From NCBI GenBank assembly GCA_006538405.1, contig BJKQ01000002.1, positions 2,728,001 through 2,792,000 of the forward strand: a stretch of DNA of 64,000 nucleotides, written 5' to 3'. The stretch comes from Hansfordia pulvinata. Its lineage: Eukaryota > Ascomycota > Sordariomycetes > Xylariales. The notes under the pieces are model-generated. The model worked only from the letters and a program-made list of their open reading frames with translations, made no database searches and had not been told where the DNA came from. Numbering within the stretch: position 1 is the stretch's first letter; each line of letters starts with the position of its first letter. The position numbers and the translations under genes are program-made. Shown here piece by piece: positions 36,401 to 49,725 of this stretch.

Positions 36401-39022
36401 CCAATCGGCGCTACACGCGTACCCCACGGATCTACGAGTATCTTGACCACGAGTACTCGTACCCCCCAGTGTGCAGTCTGAAGACAGATATAAGAACCAG
36501 AAGAAGAAGAGGCACGAGTCTCTGGCTGCACGGTTGTCTCGGGCAGCGCGTTCCCATGCTACCGTGACTAGGTACCTACCTACGAGTAGGTACGATCACA
36601 GCTACCTTACCAGGTACTCGTATTCTTTGTCCTCACGATCCGCCACCAGCACGAGCCTCGCAGGTACCAGGCAAAGACGACATGACATGGACAAGGATCA
36701 TACTCGTAATGGACGCTGCTCGACGTGAGAGAATGTCGCCTTTGCACCCGACGTCGAATAAATCCGACGGATCGACGAGCGGGCGGGAAGCAGTGCAATG
36801 ATTCGCTGAGCCCGTGGAAGAGAGAGAGAGAGTGTGTGTGTGTGTGCCTCTGATGAGACCCTGCAGGGCTGCGCGGGCCAAGGAACCGTCCGCACCTCCT
36901 CCCCCCACAAACCAGAAATCTGTACCCTTAAGCGGGCACGGAGAGTTTGGAGAGGCTTGGAGCCAGCGCCTGGTACCAGCAAATGGATGCATTGTACGAG
37001 CATGGTGTGTCATGGTATGGTACGGTATGGTATGATATGATATGGCATGGGGGCTTGCCCGTTCGTCAGCAACGCGCCTCCGTGCCGTGTTTAAGATTGA
37101 ATGGATCGCGCCGCTGAACGACGGGTGAATCCTGCCAACTCTGAACGCGCCCTGGCACCACTGCGCCAGGCAAATGATGGGCGCCCCTGGTGGGCCGGCG
37201 CGGTACCTGCAGGTGACGAGCCGCTTTGAGGGCCGGCTTTGGCTGCAGCATGGGCACGACGGGGCTCCAGCCAGCGCCGGGTTGGAGCAAATAACAAGCA
37301 CTTCATCAGTGCCCGTTCATCGGTGTTCCAAAGTTGGCGGGCGTGGCAAATCGACAACGTAAATTGGCATGGATGCCAGCGGCGTGTCGCCATGAATACA
37401 GGTTTGTGTACTCGTACCTACTCCAGCCGTAAGTTGGGGCTGGCGTGGATGATCGTTCGCCTTCTCCGTCTATCCGCTTCTGACGGGGACTCCTGGTTGC
37501 AGACGGAACATGGGCGTCCAGTATCTCTACGGAGCAGTCACCGTTTCCTTAATCGAGCTCTCGCCCCAGAGCTGGAAGTATCCATTGATCGTACCGTATC
37601 CGCCCACCCCGAAATGTCAGAATCGCATAGCCCACATGGGCTGCCTCTGGCTCCTCTTTATGCGACGCTTGTCCAAGTCCGCTGGTGATCTGCTCGGCCT
37701 TCCTCAGCTTACAGCTGCCTTTTCCGTCCGCAGCGTGAGTCTCGCCGCGCAAAGAGAAGGAAGGACGTGTGGGCACACGAGCTCTCAAACTCGTATGACC
37801 AAGTTCAAGATTACTCAGCAGGCCTGCACATATGCCCTTATTACTCTCCCCCCCGCGCAGGCGCTCCCGCCGAGCTGTACAAGGGAAAAAAAAAGAGAGA
37901 AAAGAAGCACGGGCTCCTCGCCCTCCGTCGCGTGGCCGTGCAAGTCCAACTGGAAACTATCCCTGCAATATGGGCACTCAGCCACCAGTCGATCGCCACT
38001 AGGGCTTCAGCTGCGATCGCGATGCTGTTTGGCCTACTAAGCGCGGAGGGGGGCAAGGGATGGACTTGGTCCATCCTCGTCAATCGAATTCGTGTTGTCA
38101 ATGCTTGACTCGCTGGCAGAGTGCAACCATGGCCCAACTTTTTTTTCGCTTCTCTCCGTCATGGCTCTTTCCCCAGAGACACGTCCAGACCGCGTCGTCA
38201 CGAAACCACTTTGGCGTCCCATGACCTCCCAATTCGCCAGGTTGGTTGGCGCGTGGTCCTGCCAGGCCCGCGAGGGGCCGCGATCACCGATTGCAATCCG
38301 GAAAACCCACTCCTGCGAAGAGGGCAATCGTGCTGCTGCTGGTGGCTCGGTCGCCTCCACGACGGAACCGAAAGGCGCAGCCCTAAAAGAACCAACACGG
38401 TCTTGGGGATGAGGGGGGGGTCTAAGGGAGAGGTTGCCACTCACCCAGCACCGAGTGGATCTCGGTCTTTCAATCCTGCAGCCGTTTCGAGGGGGTGTGC
38501 CGATTCCAATGGATACCTACCTTACCTATGTGCGTGGTGGCAAATGTACCGGTGACTCCGTAAAGCGACGGCCTCATCATTCGTATCTCGTTCTGCTCCG
38601 TGTTCGTGCTCCAGCAGCCGGTCGGTCCTGGAGGTGCCAGTGAAGTGGCAGTGAGTGCTCAAGGCCCAGTCGAGAAGGGCAAGGTCCATGGATCCCAATG
38701 CCTACCTTACCTTACCTATTGTGCCCAGTGTGTTGGCTTGCAGCCCGTAGAGGCATTCACATCCAACACGAGCGCCATGTGTGACCTCCCGGACGTCGTC
38801 GAGTGATCGTGAGACGTACGTGCGAGTACTCACTCCGTACTACATCCGAGGCTGACGGAGGACGCAATACGGAGGCAATGTCGCGAACGTGTCGCCTGTG
38901 TCTCTTGTGCCTGTATGCTTCCGTTATCTACTTCTCTCAGCCTGGCACGCCCCCGAATCCTGGATACGGAGACCCTACACGGTAGCATTCGCTATTCTAT
39001 CTTGAGAATCGGCCCCAATAAG

Positions 39023-39040
39023 CCCCCCCCCCCCCCCCCC
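39023..39040. repeat. C18 homopolymer
   Basis: Eighteen C in a row in the gene desert. Confidence 0.9.
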
Positions 39041-42000
39041 GCATGTTGATCCTGTGCCCAGGGGGGGCGCGCCTGGGATGCCCCTGGCCTGTGGACTGTG
39101 GACATCGACTGTCTGAAGCCGATTACCCCGGCACGGAGTATGATGAGTACTCGTGCGCCTGATTATTAGGTAAATCCAAGGCGTATGGGCGCATGGGACA
39201 GAGTGCGACTGGCAGTCATCGACTCGTGGATGATAAAAGGGGCTTTGGTTTGATTACGGAGCGCTGTGAGCGCAAGGGAAGCTGAGGCAGAAAGTGACCA
39301 ACCGCCAACGGGGTGCCTTGCCTCCACTGTCCTCGATCAAACGTCCAATCCGTTTCACACCCGAAACCAAGCCAAGGGTAAGATAAAAGGTATGTACCGT
39401 AGGTGCGCGTACGAGTAGGTTGAGAGGCGCCAAATACGGACGCACGGTTCGCTACGCCTGGCCACAAGGTTTCCCGGGCAAGGCCGCGCAGGGCGCCCGT
39501 TGACAGCCGCGCGTGATAATGGCCGGCGCCCTGTCAAAAATGCGCGATGGTGTGGCACCACGGGCTTCGATTGGCGAGTTGCGCACACCCTCTTTTCTTT
39601 TCGGGAGGGCTCTGCCCTCCCATTGTCGCGCCTTCAAGGGCAACGGGCGGGCGGGTGGGCGAGGCTTTGGTCCGTCCAAAGGCAGGTCCAAGAAGTACCG
39701 TGGCTAGCCCGCGCCGGGCGTCCAATTACCAGGCGCCCTCCACGCTGCTGCCGTGCCCTACGAATGGGCCTGACCCAAGGATGAGATACGGGATATCAAG
39801 GTTGCGATTAGGGCTTCGGCCGAGCCAGCGCCCCTCCGAGCATCCGTGGATCCCTACATTCGCAGGTCGGTTTGATTGCAACGCCCAAGCAAGTAATACA
39901 ATCTCGCCCTGGGGCGGACGCGAGTACTCGTACTTGCAATACCTGTACCCGTACCTACAGGACAACCATCTCTGGATTGAACCGTCCGTGTCAACATTGC
40001 CTGCTGCAACTTGTGACAATTGTATGGCACCTACGAGAGGTAACTGCGCCACCCGCCGTTGGCCAGTGTCTTTGTACAAGTACTCGTATCTGGATGCGGC
40101 TTCCAAGAGCGGAATATCTGGAGAGGACAGGGACGCTAGTGACGCACCCCATCGCCGATTGCGTCGCTCAGGTGGGCGGATACATTGATACAACGGAGGT
40201 AGGTACAAGGGCTTATGGCCCACATCACATCTTTAGAGGTACCGTACGAGTGCTCGCAAATGGTCGGGCACGAGTATATCGAGAGTACTCGTACAAGCCT
40301 TGGGGCTCGAAGCCATTCAATATCTTTCACCGTCTCGCAGAGTTATAATAATGATAGGCATTAATTTCTTATAAAAGCTTGGGGCGGCTTGGGAGAAAGC
40401 TTTTAAGCAGGCTCACCCCGCCGTTGCACTTTTTCCATTGAGAGAGCTGGCGATGTAGTGTGACATGTTGTCTCTTTCTCTGAGTGGTGTGATTTGGTGT
40501 CACCGTTCGAGGCACGTGAAGATGATCGCCGTGGCCCGTGTCTTGGGCAGGCGCAACACGGTGCATCTATCGCGCTGCAGATACCTGGTCTGGTGGGTAT
40601 CGGGATATCACGTCGCCTCGGTACGACGTTGAAAAAAGACAAGCACACAAGCAAGGGCTTCCCCATTTAAACAGCCAACCGCGGCCCTGAATAATCATCC
40701 ACACTATCATCACTCATGAACGGGCACTGGTGAATCACAGAGATGTTGTGTGATTAAGCATAGTCAACTTCCGATAGTTTTTCAGAATGTCTCAAAGCTG
40801 AACCGGCATCCGTCTCGTACGTGTGAACGCCAGCAACGCAACGCCTCGCCTCGGGCCGCTACGGATAGACTGCAAGTACTCGCAAAGGAGGGTGGAAGAT
40901 TCCAGCATCGCCAGCGCTTTCTTACGAATCAGGCATCACGCACGATTGGGTGGGTCACTGGTTTTCCTGCACGGGGCTTCCCCGCCCAAAGGGGGGAAAC
41001 AGTTGATTCGACTCATCAGCGGCAAAGACAGCTATCTCCTCTATCTGTCTCTCAATTTTGCGCGACTTTCCCCCGCCACTTGATCCAGCCTTGTGCGCGG
41101 GCAATGGGCTGCTGGGAATGTTCCAAAAGCCTCGCTCGCTACGCACCGACCAGCTGAGCCCCACAAGCAGCAGTTACGAGTATGGTCTCACAGGCTCGCC
41201 CCGCGTCAGTATCCGTAGCCCATGCGCCGAGGTGGATTTGTGGCGCCGCATAACGTAGCCATCACATCATCAGCAATGTCAACTATTCCGTCGATACAAG
41301 AACGAGCAAAGTCGAGGCGAGCCAGGCACCCAGGGCAAAAAGCCTCCACCCGCGAGTTGTGCCGAGAGGGGGGCCCACGTGGTCGGGCACGATCCCGTCG
41401 CCGTCACAATTTGTCGAGATGGGCAATCTGGTTTGTTGAGCAGCCACGAACAGTTGGATCAAGACGGCAAGGCATGTGATGAATGGGACGGCGCATGATC
41501 TTGGTCGGTGCCGTACTCGTACTTGAGCCACTGGTGACTCGAGAGAAGTTTCTGCCGCCTCTTCGTTTCCATTTGTTGAGCTTGCACGACCAGACGGTCA
41601 AAATACCATACAGCCCACATGGCATTTTGACAAGTCGAATGCAAGCAGAAGTGCCACACTCGCACTCTGTACCAGCGAGTACTCGTACTCTTCTCCGGTA
41701 CCGCTCCGCCGGGGTCGAGCGAGAGCTCCGTAATAGTGGGAGCATCGGATCGGCGTCAGGCACAGCCCCTAGACATGAAAAGCCCGACTGGCCACCTTCG
41801 CGGGCCTGGCTCACGAGTCATGCCAGGTACAGGGTCCCAACATCGTTCTAAGTTGCGTCCAGTCGCTACTTGATTCAAGGCTTTATGACTGAAGAATTCC
41901 CTTGCGGTACGGACGTATCCATACGGAGTACTCTGTATGCGCTCATGGAGCTGGAGCGGGATACATCATCGACTTGGCCGGCTGCCGATCACCAAGGGAT

Positions 42001-44058
42001 GCCGTCGCCGATACCGACCTCTTGCGGTAATGATGCGTCTACTGTTGTGTCCAGAATCATGCCGTCTGGTCTGACAGCGGCTCTATCCACGTGTTAAAGT
42101 TTCATCCTAGGCCGAGATCGCCGTTTCCCTGGTCCCGAAGAAATGGCCCAGGGCTGATCACCATGCCTGTCGCTGGCCGTTCTAGAGAAGCCCGGGCTAG
42201 CCGGGGGCGCTGACGCAGGTACGCTCCCACGCTCCGTGCTCCGAAAGCCACTCGTCCGGGGCCAGCATTTGGCCGGGTGGCCTACCTTGCCATGGATGAG
42301 CCATCCCCGGCGGCCTCGTTGGACTGGCGCGCTGGAAACGATCGCACAGGGGGGCTGCCACGTAGCAGACTCGTGCTCCATCGATGCCTGTGGCTCACAG
42401 AGGCGCCATTGCTGGACGATGATGGCGACCATTGTCTAGCTGCTTGCCTGCTTGCTGCTCGCTGCTCGCTCGCCTGCTCGGGGTCGGGCTAGGGTTGTGA
42501 GCCCTGAGGCCGGAGCTGGAGCCAGCGTACACGCCGACGGTGCTGAGTCATGAAGGGCGGGACCCTTGAGCCTCTTACCGCCGCGCGTCCGGAATGTTGC
42601 GATTCGCTGTTGCGATGCCAGCGCAGGCCCACGGGTCCGTGTCCCTCGTCGGACTGCGGAGCCTTCGGGAGGGGCGGGCGATGACGTCGGCTGGAATGGA
42701 TGAGTGACTGTATCGAAATGCCCCTCGGTCGAAAAGAGGCGCAGCGACTTTATGGTCCAACAAGGTCCCCACTCGAAAGTCTGTCATGGAATGAGATAGG
42801 AAGCGGGCACTTACGAGTATGTATGATATCCCACAGGTATTGGATAAGTAAAGGCATTGGATGTATTTAAAGACGCAGGTGGTGCCCGGTGGAATTTGAG
42901 TACCACCTAACGTAGTGGGCAACACGAATGGAAGGCACTGCTGCGTTAGGGCTGGTAGGTACATTGCCTACTGAATTCACGTTAAATTTACATCCAATGT
43001 AGGTGAGGTCGGGCAGGCACTACATGACCCACTCGCGCCTGGAGACAACCTATTCGATGATGGCGACCTTGCATGCTCGCGTACCAGAGGCAGGTGCTGT
43101 TCGGGCCTCTCGCACCTGCCACGCTTGCCCGTGCTTCATGGACGCAGTCCAGTGTTAACGGTGGAATGGCATGGATGTCCAGTGGCCCTGATCTGTGTCG
43201 GCAGTGCCCAGCTGATCTGAGCTCCCAGGTAGATCACGCCCGGTGTGTACCTCCAGATGCATGTTTGTGAGGTACCTCCCTTGGGTCGAGACAGTTGCTG
43301 TATCTCCCGCGTGGGCGTCCCGTCTGTCGACTCGAGCTCTCAACCATCTCTACGGAGTGCATGCATCTCTGTACCACCAGCAGTCGTATACTGCTGACTG
43401 CCCTGGCCACTGCCGCACGAGACTGGCCTTTGTCACCCCGTTTTTCAGCCCTTCTGCTTCTATCGCGCACACCTTCTGCCACGGTACTCGCATCTTCATC
43501 AAACAGGGCAGTCTGGGTGGCCAGCTGTGAATACGATACATAGCAACAGAAGCGGTATCGGCACCGGCACTGCACGAAATACGGGACTCGCCCCTCCCCC
43601 GCAAACCCCAATAGACGATCATACCATCAGCCTGTGCGGCCCCGGCCTGCATACGAGTAGGCAGGTAGGTGGACTGCTCGATTCGCCCGCGGCCATCCTA
43701 CATACCGAGACATCACGAGACCGTCTGCTTCCCGTGCCGTGCCACCTACCAAGCCCCGGGACTTCTGCTCCCCGAGATCTACCCCAAATGCACATCGCCC
43801 ATGTGCGACCACACCGACCTGCTTACCCCCTCTCGTTTCCCTAACCAACGCCCCAGAGGCTGCATCTCCCTGGCCCACGAATCCCCTCAAGATTACGTTT
43901 AGTTTGATCTCAAAGTGCCGGGGCTGGCCACCGCATCCCCAGCCTTTCCACTTCGCGCCACCGTCCCAGCACAACCTTCCGACGGGCGCCCGAAAGAGCC
44001 ACGCGGGCACGCTTGCCTGAATCCAGTCGTTATTGGGTGTGGACCCTGGTCCGAGGCC

Positions 44059-44684
44059 ATGTCAGACGTCTACCAACGGAGCGGGCGCGGTGGCGCCGGC
44101 AACTTCTACTCCAAGAAGGATATCAAAGAGGTAGAGGCGCGATCTAATGCCAATGTGAGACCCCTCTAGCAGCCCCGCTTCTGCCCAGCATTATCTCCAT
44201 GCGGGCATGGCCTCTTGTTGTGCCGTTCGAGCCAGCTTCTGATTTCTGTGCAGGACATTGAGGCCCAGAAGCCGATACCGAATGAACTCCCGCCATCGGA
44301 CCCTGCCAACCTACCGGCACACGACTTTAACCGCAGTAGTGCCACAAGCTACGTGAAATCCGGGCGCGGGGGTGCTGGTAACTTCGTGGACAAGACCTCC
44401 CCGCACGCTGTCAGCCAGGCAGCGGCACCTGAACCTGTGCCGAATCGGTCAACAGCAGCGTCATCGCGGGTCAGTGGGCCGAGTGGGCGTGGAGGTGCCG
44501 GTAACTGGGCCTTCAGCCAGGCCACTGCCAGCGACGCGAGCGAGGAAGAGACGCGCCGGCGTACGGATGCATTAGAAGCCGACATTCGAAGAAATCTGGA
44601 GGCAGCATTGCCAAAGGAACCCCGAAGACGTATCACCTGTCTGCGCCAGGCAAGGAACGCCACGATAAGGCCGAGGAGCGATGA
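44059..44684 (+). CDS. DUF3602 / PAR32-like protein, with apparent frameshift
   Basis: Small disordered protein with three SGRGGAGN repeats (residues 8–15, 68–75 and 109–116), the hallmark of DUF3602. Yeast PAR32, of this family, is a TORC1-dependent phosphoprotein that inhibits ammonium transporters; the same role here is inference. Exons 44059–44154 and 44254–44684, with a 99-bp GT–AG intron. In zero frame the ORF runs on to 44931 with an uncharacteristic Arg/Cys-rich tail. One extra C in the CCCC run at 44620–44623 gives PKTYHLSAPGKERHDKAEER and a stop at 44684, a 175-residue product typical of the family. I take the latter as the real end. Confidence 0.85.
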
Positions 44685-46973
44685 TGCTGCTCCGCACTTG
44701 GAGCAAGGGATTCGGCATACCGCACAAGTCTACCAGGTGGTCGGCCATGGCCGGGCACAAAAGAGACGGGTTCTCGAATGCGTGTGCGTGCGGTCTCTGC
44801 GAGTGCTTCAAGGACCGACCAAGGCATTGGCGTCGACACCCCGGGCTCTTGAGTCAATCAGGCATTGTCTCATCCATGGAAGTCGCACTGATTATTCCTC
44901 GCATCGAGCGTCATCGAGGGCTTTGATTTGACCCGTGTACAGCTCTTGTACTCATCGTATTTACTTAATCGACCTTGTTAAGCATCCCACATTATCTATC
45001 GTCGAGCCCTCTTCATCCATCTCATGCCTCATCTTGCTCTTCTACCCTGGTGAGCTCAAGTGCCTCTGGGCTGTGTGTCTACTCGGAGGGGGACACGGCG
45101 GAAGGACGTGGCTCGGGCTAACGCAATCAACGACCCCTCGAGCTCCCTTGCCTGGGTGAATTCAGTCGAGCAGATGCAGAAAGCCTCACGACAGGCAGAC
45201 TCTTCCAAGAAAACCGCATTGATGCTCTAAGCCAGCAAGCAATGATGAGCAATACTAGCGGGCGCATTCGCCCAACACATCACGGCGAGGGGCCAGCTAT
45301 TGGGGGCGAGCCTCGAATAGCCACGGATGATGCCCTCGGGGCCACGCAGGGGTCCAACATTGACCATAAGCCCCAGAATGTGCCTCTAGAGATGTGAATG
45401 ACGGAATTTACGACGGTCCATACGCAATCGACCGTGTCGCTGTTGCTGAACCAGTCCCTCTGCCGGAAACGCTTCCAGATCCAGTGCGGCGTGCGTGCCG
45501 TATCTGTTCCGAGTGGCGTACACTGCAGCGAAAGGACCGCAGCGGAAGGACAGCTCGCCCAGCGACGACGGCACCGCGTCGCCTTCACCGCGGGTTGCAA
45601 GCATCTAGTCCGGTCAACAATTTCCCCAGTTCCCTTATATTCCCCATCTCGCGAGAGAGGTGTTGAGGACTTATAATGGCCACTGATCGCGGGAACCCAG
45701 TTCAAAGTGTTGAGGAAATCATTCAGTCCAGGGGGGCCAGAGACGCAACGTGCCTGGCCAGAGGATGGAGTCGGGCTGGATAGATACAATAGACGACCTG
45801 GTACGGAGGACCCGGATCGGATCGGACATTGTATATGAGTACCTCACTTATGCTATACGCATGTGTGAAGATGCTTAAGGGGCGCGCACTACCGGAGATA
45901 CTGACGGAAGTCCGTCCCAATGCCATCTAGGCAGTATGAGGCGCGGCAGCCAAGGATTTGTAATGTTCTCGTAGAAAGAAGCGGATGGACTGATACAATA
46001 TCCCACTGGATATGAAAAAGTGAATTTGGGGCTGGGGGCTTGGTTGGCAGAAACCGGGGGATGTGCCCAGCGCATTACAGACTGAAGCTGGGTTTTGGAT
46101 ATCGACGCGACTGCGAAACCAGGCACAGCGGTAGAATGGGAGAGAGCGCGAGCGTCTTTTCGCGCATAGACACGACAAGTCTCGTGAAAGGCATCCCTGA
46201 AGATGCCCCAGAGTAGCAGAGTGCAGCGGGACGACGGCGCACTGTTGAAGACTTGGATATGTATGTATTCGCGATCGCGCTGGAAGACACCCTTGCCATG
46301 AACTGTCGAGCCGACGAACAAGGGAGCTGGCTGTATACAAGCTGCGTTCCCATTCGTAAAGTATTCACCGTCCCCCAGCCGGCAAAGAGCCAGAGCATTC
46401 GATCGAGCCAGGACGTGTCGAATGGTGGCATCATGAGGTGTGGTATCCCGATAGCTGAACAATGACAGCGGAGGATGGTGTCGTGCCTTTGCGTGCACGT
46501 GGACTGCAGTCTCCTTACAGAGTACTTAGGTACCTGACAGATGCATCCGCCAGGCACTGCGCGTGCAGCTTGGGATACCCACACGAGTACCTCACTACTC
46601 GTAGGTACCTGCTGCCGTCGCGCGCGAGCGCCCAAAGGCACGTCACGTCACGTCGAGGTCATCTCGCTCCAGCTCCGTCACGTCTGGCTCGTCGCCCCCA
46701 TCCCATCTCAGGTTGAAGCTGCACTTGCTACGCCGCCTCACCGCGCCGCCATCCCGACTGACCCGCATTCATCCATACGACCACAATCAGGCCGTCAACG
46801 TCAAGTCCGCCTGCCCATCGCGCCGCCACCCAGCCTCGACAGCCGTGCGCGACCGCGCCGCCACCGCCCCCTCTGCAGTCCCCGTAATCTTGGCCCCGAC
46901 TCCCGCTGCACACACAAGAACAGCACCTGCGCGCCCACAGTCCACCCCGGGGGCGACCCTGTTCGCTATCATC
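44685..46973. other. Intergenic region upstream of the ING gene
   Basis: No supportable gene. A 207-residue minus-strand ORF at 45875–46498 is present but matches nothing I know. From about 46650 the sequence turns C/T-rich up to the ING start and is probably its promoter and leader. TACTCGTA and AGGTACCT share a base at 46596–46610. Confidence 0.5.
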
Positions 46974-49725
46974 ATGGCGTCAGCCGGCGCAGAGGCTGCC
47001 ACTGGGGCTTCTGCTTCTGCTGGCCCCCGCCACCTCCGCCTTTGCCTGCCGATGCCCCAGCCCACGACACTGCGACCGCCGCCGACCTCGGCCACGCCCA
47101 GGTCTCCCCCAAGGACAAAACGCATCTGGCTCGTACCATCCGTTCGCTGGGCGGATCGAACAACAGCCTCGATTCGTTCAACATGCGCGCCGATCCAGAT
47201 GCCCAGGCCACACTCACCGACTACCTCGACTTCACCGAATATCTGCCCTCCGATATGATGCGTTCCGTCACCCTCATTGGCAAACTCGACGAGGGCTACA
47301 TCGACGCTTCCACAAAGGTCGACGACCTCACGACCACATGGAGCAGGCTGCCCACTTTGCCCGTCGACCAGCGTCGTGCCCCTGTCGACCTGCGCGCCGA
47401 CATCTCCGACCAGCTGACCCATGCGGTCGCCTCCCGCGTCTACGCTCATGCTGAGGCCTGCCGGATGAACGAGACCGTCAACAGGCACTACAACAGGGCC
47501 AGCACCATCCTCACCAAGCTCCAAACCATGCTCGAGAACTTCCCTGCCTCTGACGAGCAAAAGAGCCCTGTCCAGACCAAGTCTCCCCAGATCTCGCGCC
47601 CCAAGATCACCCTCCGAATCGACAACAACGGCCAGAAAGTCCGCCGGCCCCCGCGGATCACCGTTCCTGGCGAGGTTCTTGCGCCCTACGATATTGACTT
47701 CAACGGCTACAGCTCACTCAGCGACGTGAGCTCTGATGAAGAGCCATCCGTTTCTCCTACGAGGGCTCCGATCAGCGCTGGACCTCGCATCAAAGTCGTC
47801 AAAATGCCAAAGACGCCCAAACAAAAGGTCCCAAAGCCGCCACGAGCATCGCGTCCATCCATAAACACGCCTTCCGGCGGCGGCCCGGCCACCATGTCGA
47901 CAAGTTCGGCCTTGGCAAAACTTCAGCCTCCGCCTGAGAACGCCGTGCCCGGCAGCTCCGACGCGCCCTGGCTCCAACTTACTGCATACGAACTCGCTAG
48001 ACTGAGAAAACGTATGAAGAAGAACGCTGTTTGGAGCCCCAGTGACACCATGATTGCGCGGGAACTGAAAAATCTCGGCCGCGGCATCGAGGCATTCAAG
48101 GCTGCCCAGAAACTGGCCGAGCAGGAGGGAAGGCCGTTTGAGCAGGGTCTCCCGTCGCCTATTCTAGCGGCGGAGAACGGAACCGAACACCCCCCAGAAG
48201 GAGCCATCAGCCTCGAGGCCCTGACGGCCGACGAGGTGCAGCTGAGCAACCGAGGCATGAAGCTGAACGAGGCCAAGAAACTCAAGCGGGAGACGCTGGC
48301 CAAGATGGCAGCCGAAGAAGCCGAAGAGTCAGCCCGCAAGATGGAAGAAGCTGCCATGAAGCTTTTCATGTCCCAGGAAGCATCCCGAGCGTATCCGGAG
48401 CAGGTACGGAGAAGCCGGCCGCACCCAGCTCGGGGAAGCCTACCGGCAAAGCCAAGAGCCAGAAGAAACGCAAGCGCGATTCCATATCAGAGGCATCCCC
48501 CACGGAGAAACAGGAGCCGGAGAAGCCGGAGTCGGCGGAGCCGGAGAAGCCAGAGCGCTTGGAAAAGCTGGGCCAGCTTGAGAAGCTGGAAATCCCCGAC
48601 AGCGCAGCCTCGAAGCCGCAACTTAAACGAACCAAAACAGAGACGCCGGTGCCCCCACCTCAGCTAACCCCTCGGCCAGCCTCTGACCCGGCCCCGGCAG
48701 AAACACCCGTGCCAGTTCCTCATACGGGTCAGTCATCTCATGCATCCACAGTGTCCAAGGGCTCACATCCTGTGGCAGCTCCCCTGTCGGCCGAGCCGTC
48801 GATTGTGGCTGTGAGGTCTGTGGTGTCTCCTTCGGGTACAACCAGCCCGCCACCATCGTCGACGGTCACCTCAACAGTCCCCACGAAGCCCCCAGCTGAA
48901 ATGAATGCTGATAGCAGGCGAACATCCGTCACCCCAATAATGCCCCCCACCAGGGAGCTACCCAAACGTGAGACCCGCCAAAGTGGCCAGACGGTATCGA
49001 CCAATACGAGGCAACCTTCTTCTGGGTCGAATACTCCCGTGTCGGCGACTCCCGGGCCCGACCCTCTCTCAGCGACGAGCCGCCGCCCCGGATCTCGGGG
49101 TACGGCAGCCAGTCAGGAACCGCCATCCGCCGCCGCCACCGACCGCCCCCGACGTACAAGCACTGCTAGGAACACACCGGCGCCCGAGGTCCGATTACCA
49201 GTCAGGCGGACCAAGAGACCAGCCCCTGGCGTTGTTACCACCAACCCGGGCGGTACGAGTGCCGTGGGTAAGCGCAAGGCGCCCCCTCGCAAGAAGACGC
49301 GGGGCCGGGGAACTGGCCCGCAAAGCAAGTCGGATGCTGCCGAGATCGAGGTCGAGATTGACGACGATGGCAACGTCATCGACCCGGACGAGCCACGATA
49401 CTGTATCTGCAACGGTGTCAGTTTCGGGACCATGATCCTCTGCGACAATGCCGATGTGAGCACCACCAAGAAAACTAACACTACCTCTACTGCTACTGCT
49501 GCTGCTGCTGCCGCCGCAACGCGAACACGCGCACGCACCAGATCCCAGAATCGAGACCCGCTAACACAAGACGTACAGGGCTGCAAGCAGGAGTGGTTCC
49601 ATCTGGAATGCGTCGGCATCGATAAGAAACCCGCGCGACTGACCAAATGGTACTGCCCAGACTGCCGCATTGCCCTGAACATTGGCGACAAGGGCGAGAT
49701 CAACTCTAGAGGGGTCAAATCATGA
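46974..49725 (+). CDS. ING-family PHD-finger protein (Pho23/Yng-like), two apparent frameshifts
   Basis: Chromatin reader: an N-terminal ING helix region (about 69–185, LTDYLDFTEYLPSDMMRSVT…LIGKLDEGYID) that tethers histone deacetylase or acetyltransferase complexes, and a C-terminal PHD finger, expected to bind H3K4me3, from CICNG to WYCPDC (about residues 808–860). The middle is a disordered Pro/Ser/Lys region with basic KKTRGRG-type patches. The PHD finger is interrupted by an intron at 49456–49578 (GT–AG, 123 bp), joining CDNAD to GCKQEWFHLEC. Two reading breaks are each restored by one C, at 47024–47028 (giving AGPPPPPPLPADAP) and 48384–48386 (giving SQEASPSVSGAGTEK). With both, the model closes at 876 residues. 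Pho23 (Rpd3L) is the likelier yeast counterpart; not proven. Confidence 0.88.

Larger units (their letters stand above)
32444..44058. other. 11.6-kb gene desert, densest in TACGAGTA elements
   Basis: No ORF here has recognisable domains or a credible exon chain. It holds eighteen TACGAGTA/TACTCGTA copies (34624–43652), including five within 270 bp at 36433–36708; AGGTACCT at 33150, 36570 and 43270; CA/GA microsatellites at 33432–33470 and 36821–36846; and a C18 run at 39023–39040. The first few hundred bases should hold the promoter of the zinc-finger gene. Beyond that I see no coding signal. Confidence 0.55.

Noticed and set aside
44685..44931. C-terminal extension of the DUF3602 ORF
   Set aside because: Arg/Cys-rich and unlike the family; better explained as out-of-frame reading after the missing C at 44620–44623.
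45875..46498. 207-residue minus-strand ORF
   Set aside because: Considered as a gene because it is long for an intergenic region, but I see no motif, signal peptide or splice structure, and overlapping frames are similarly open.
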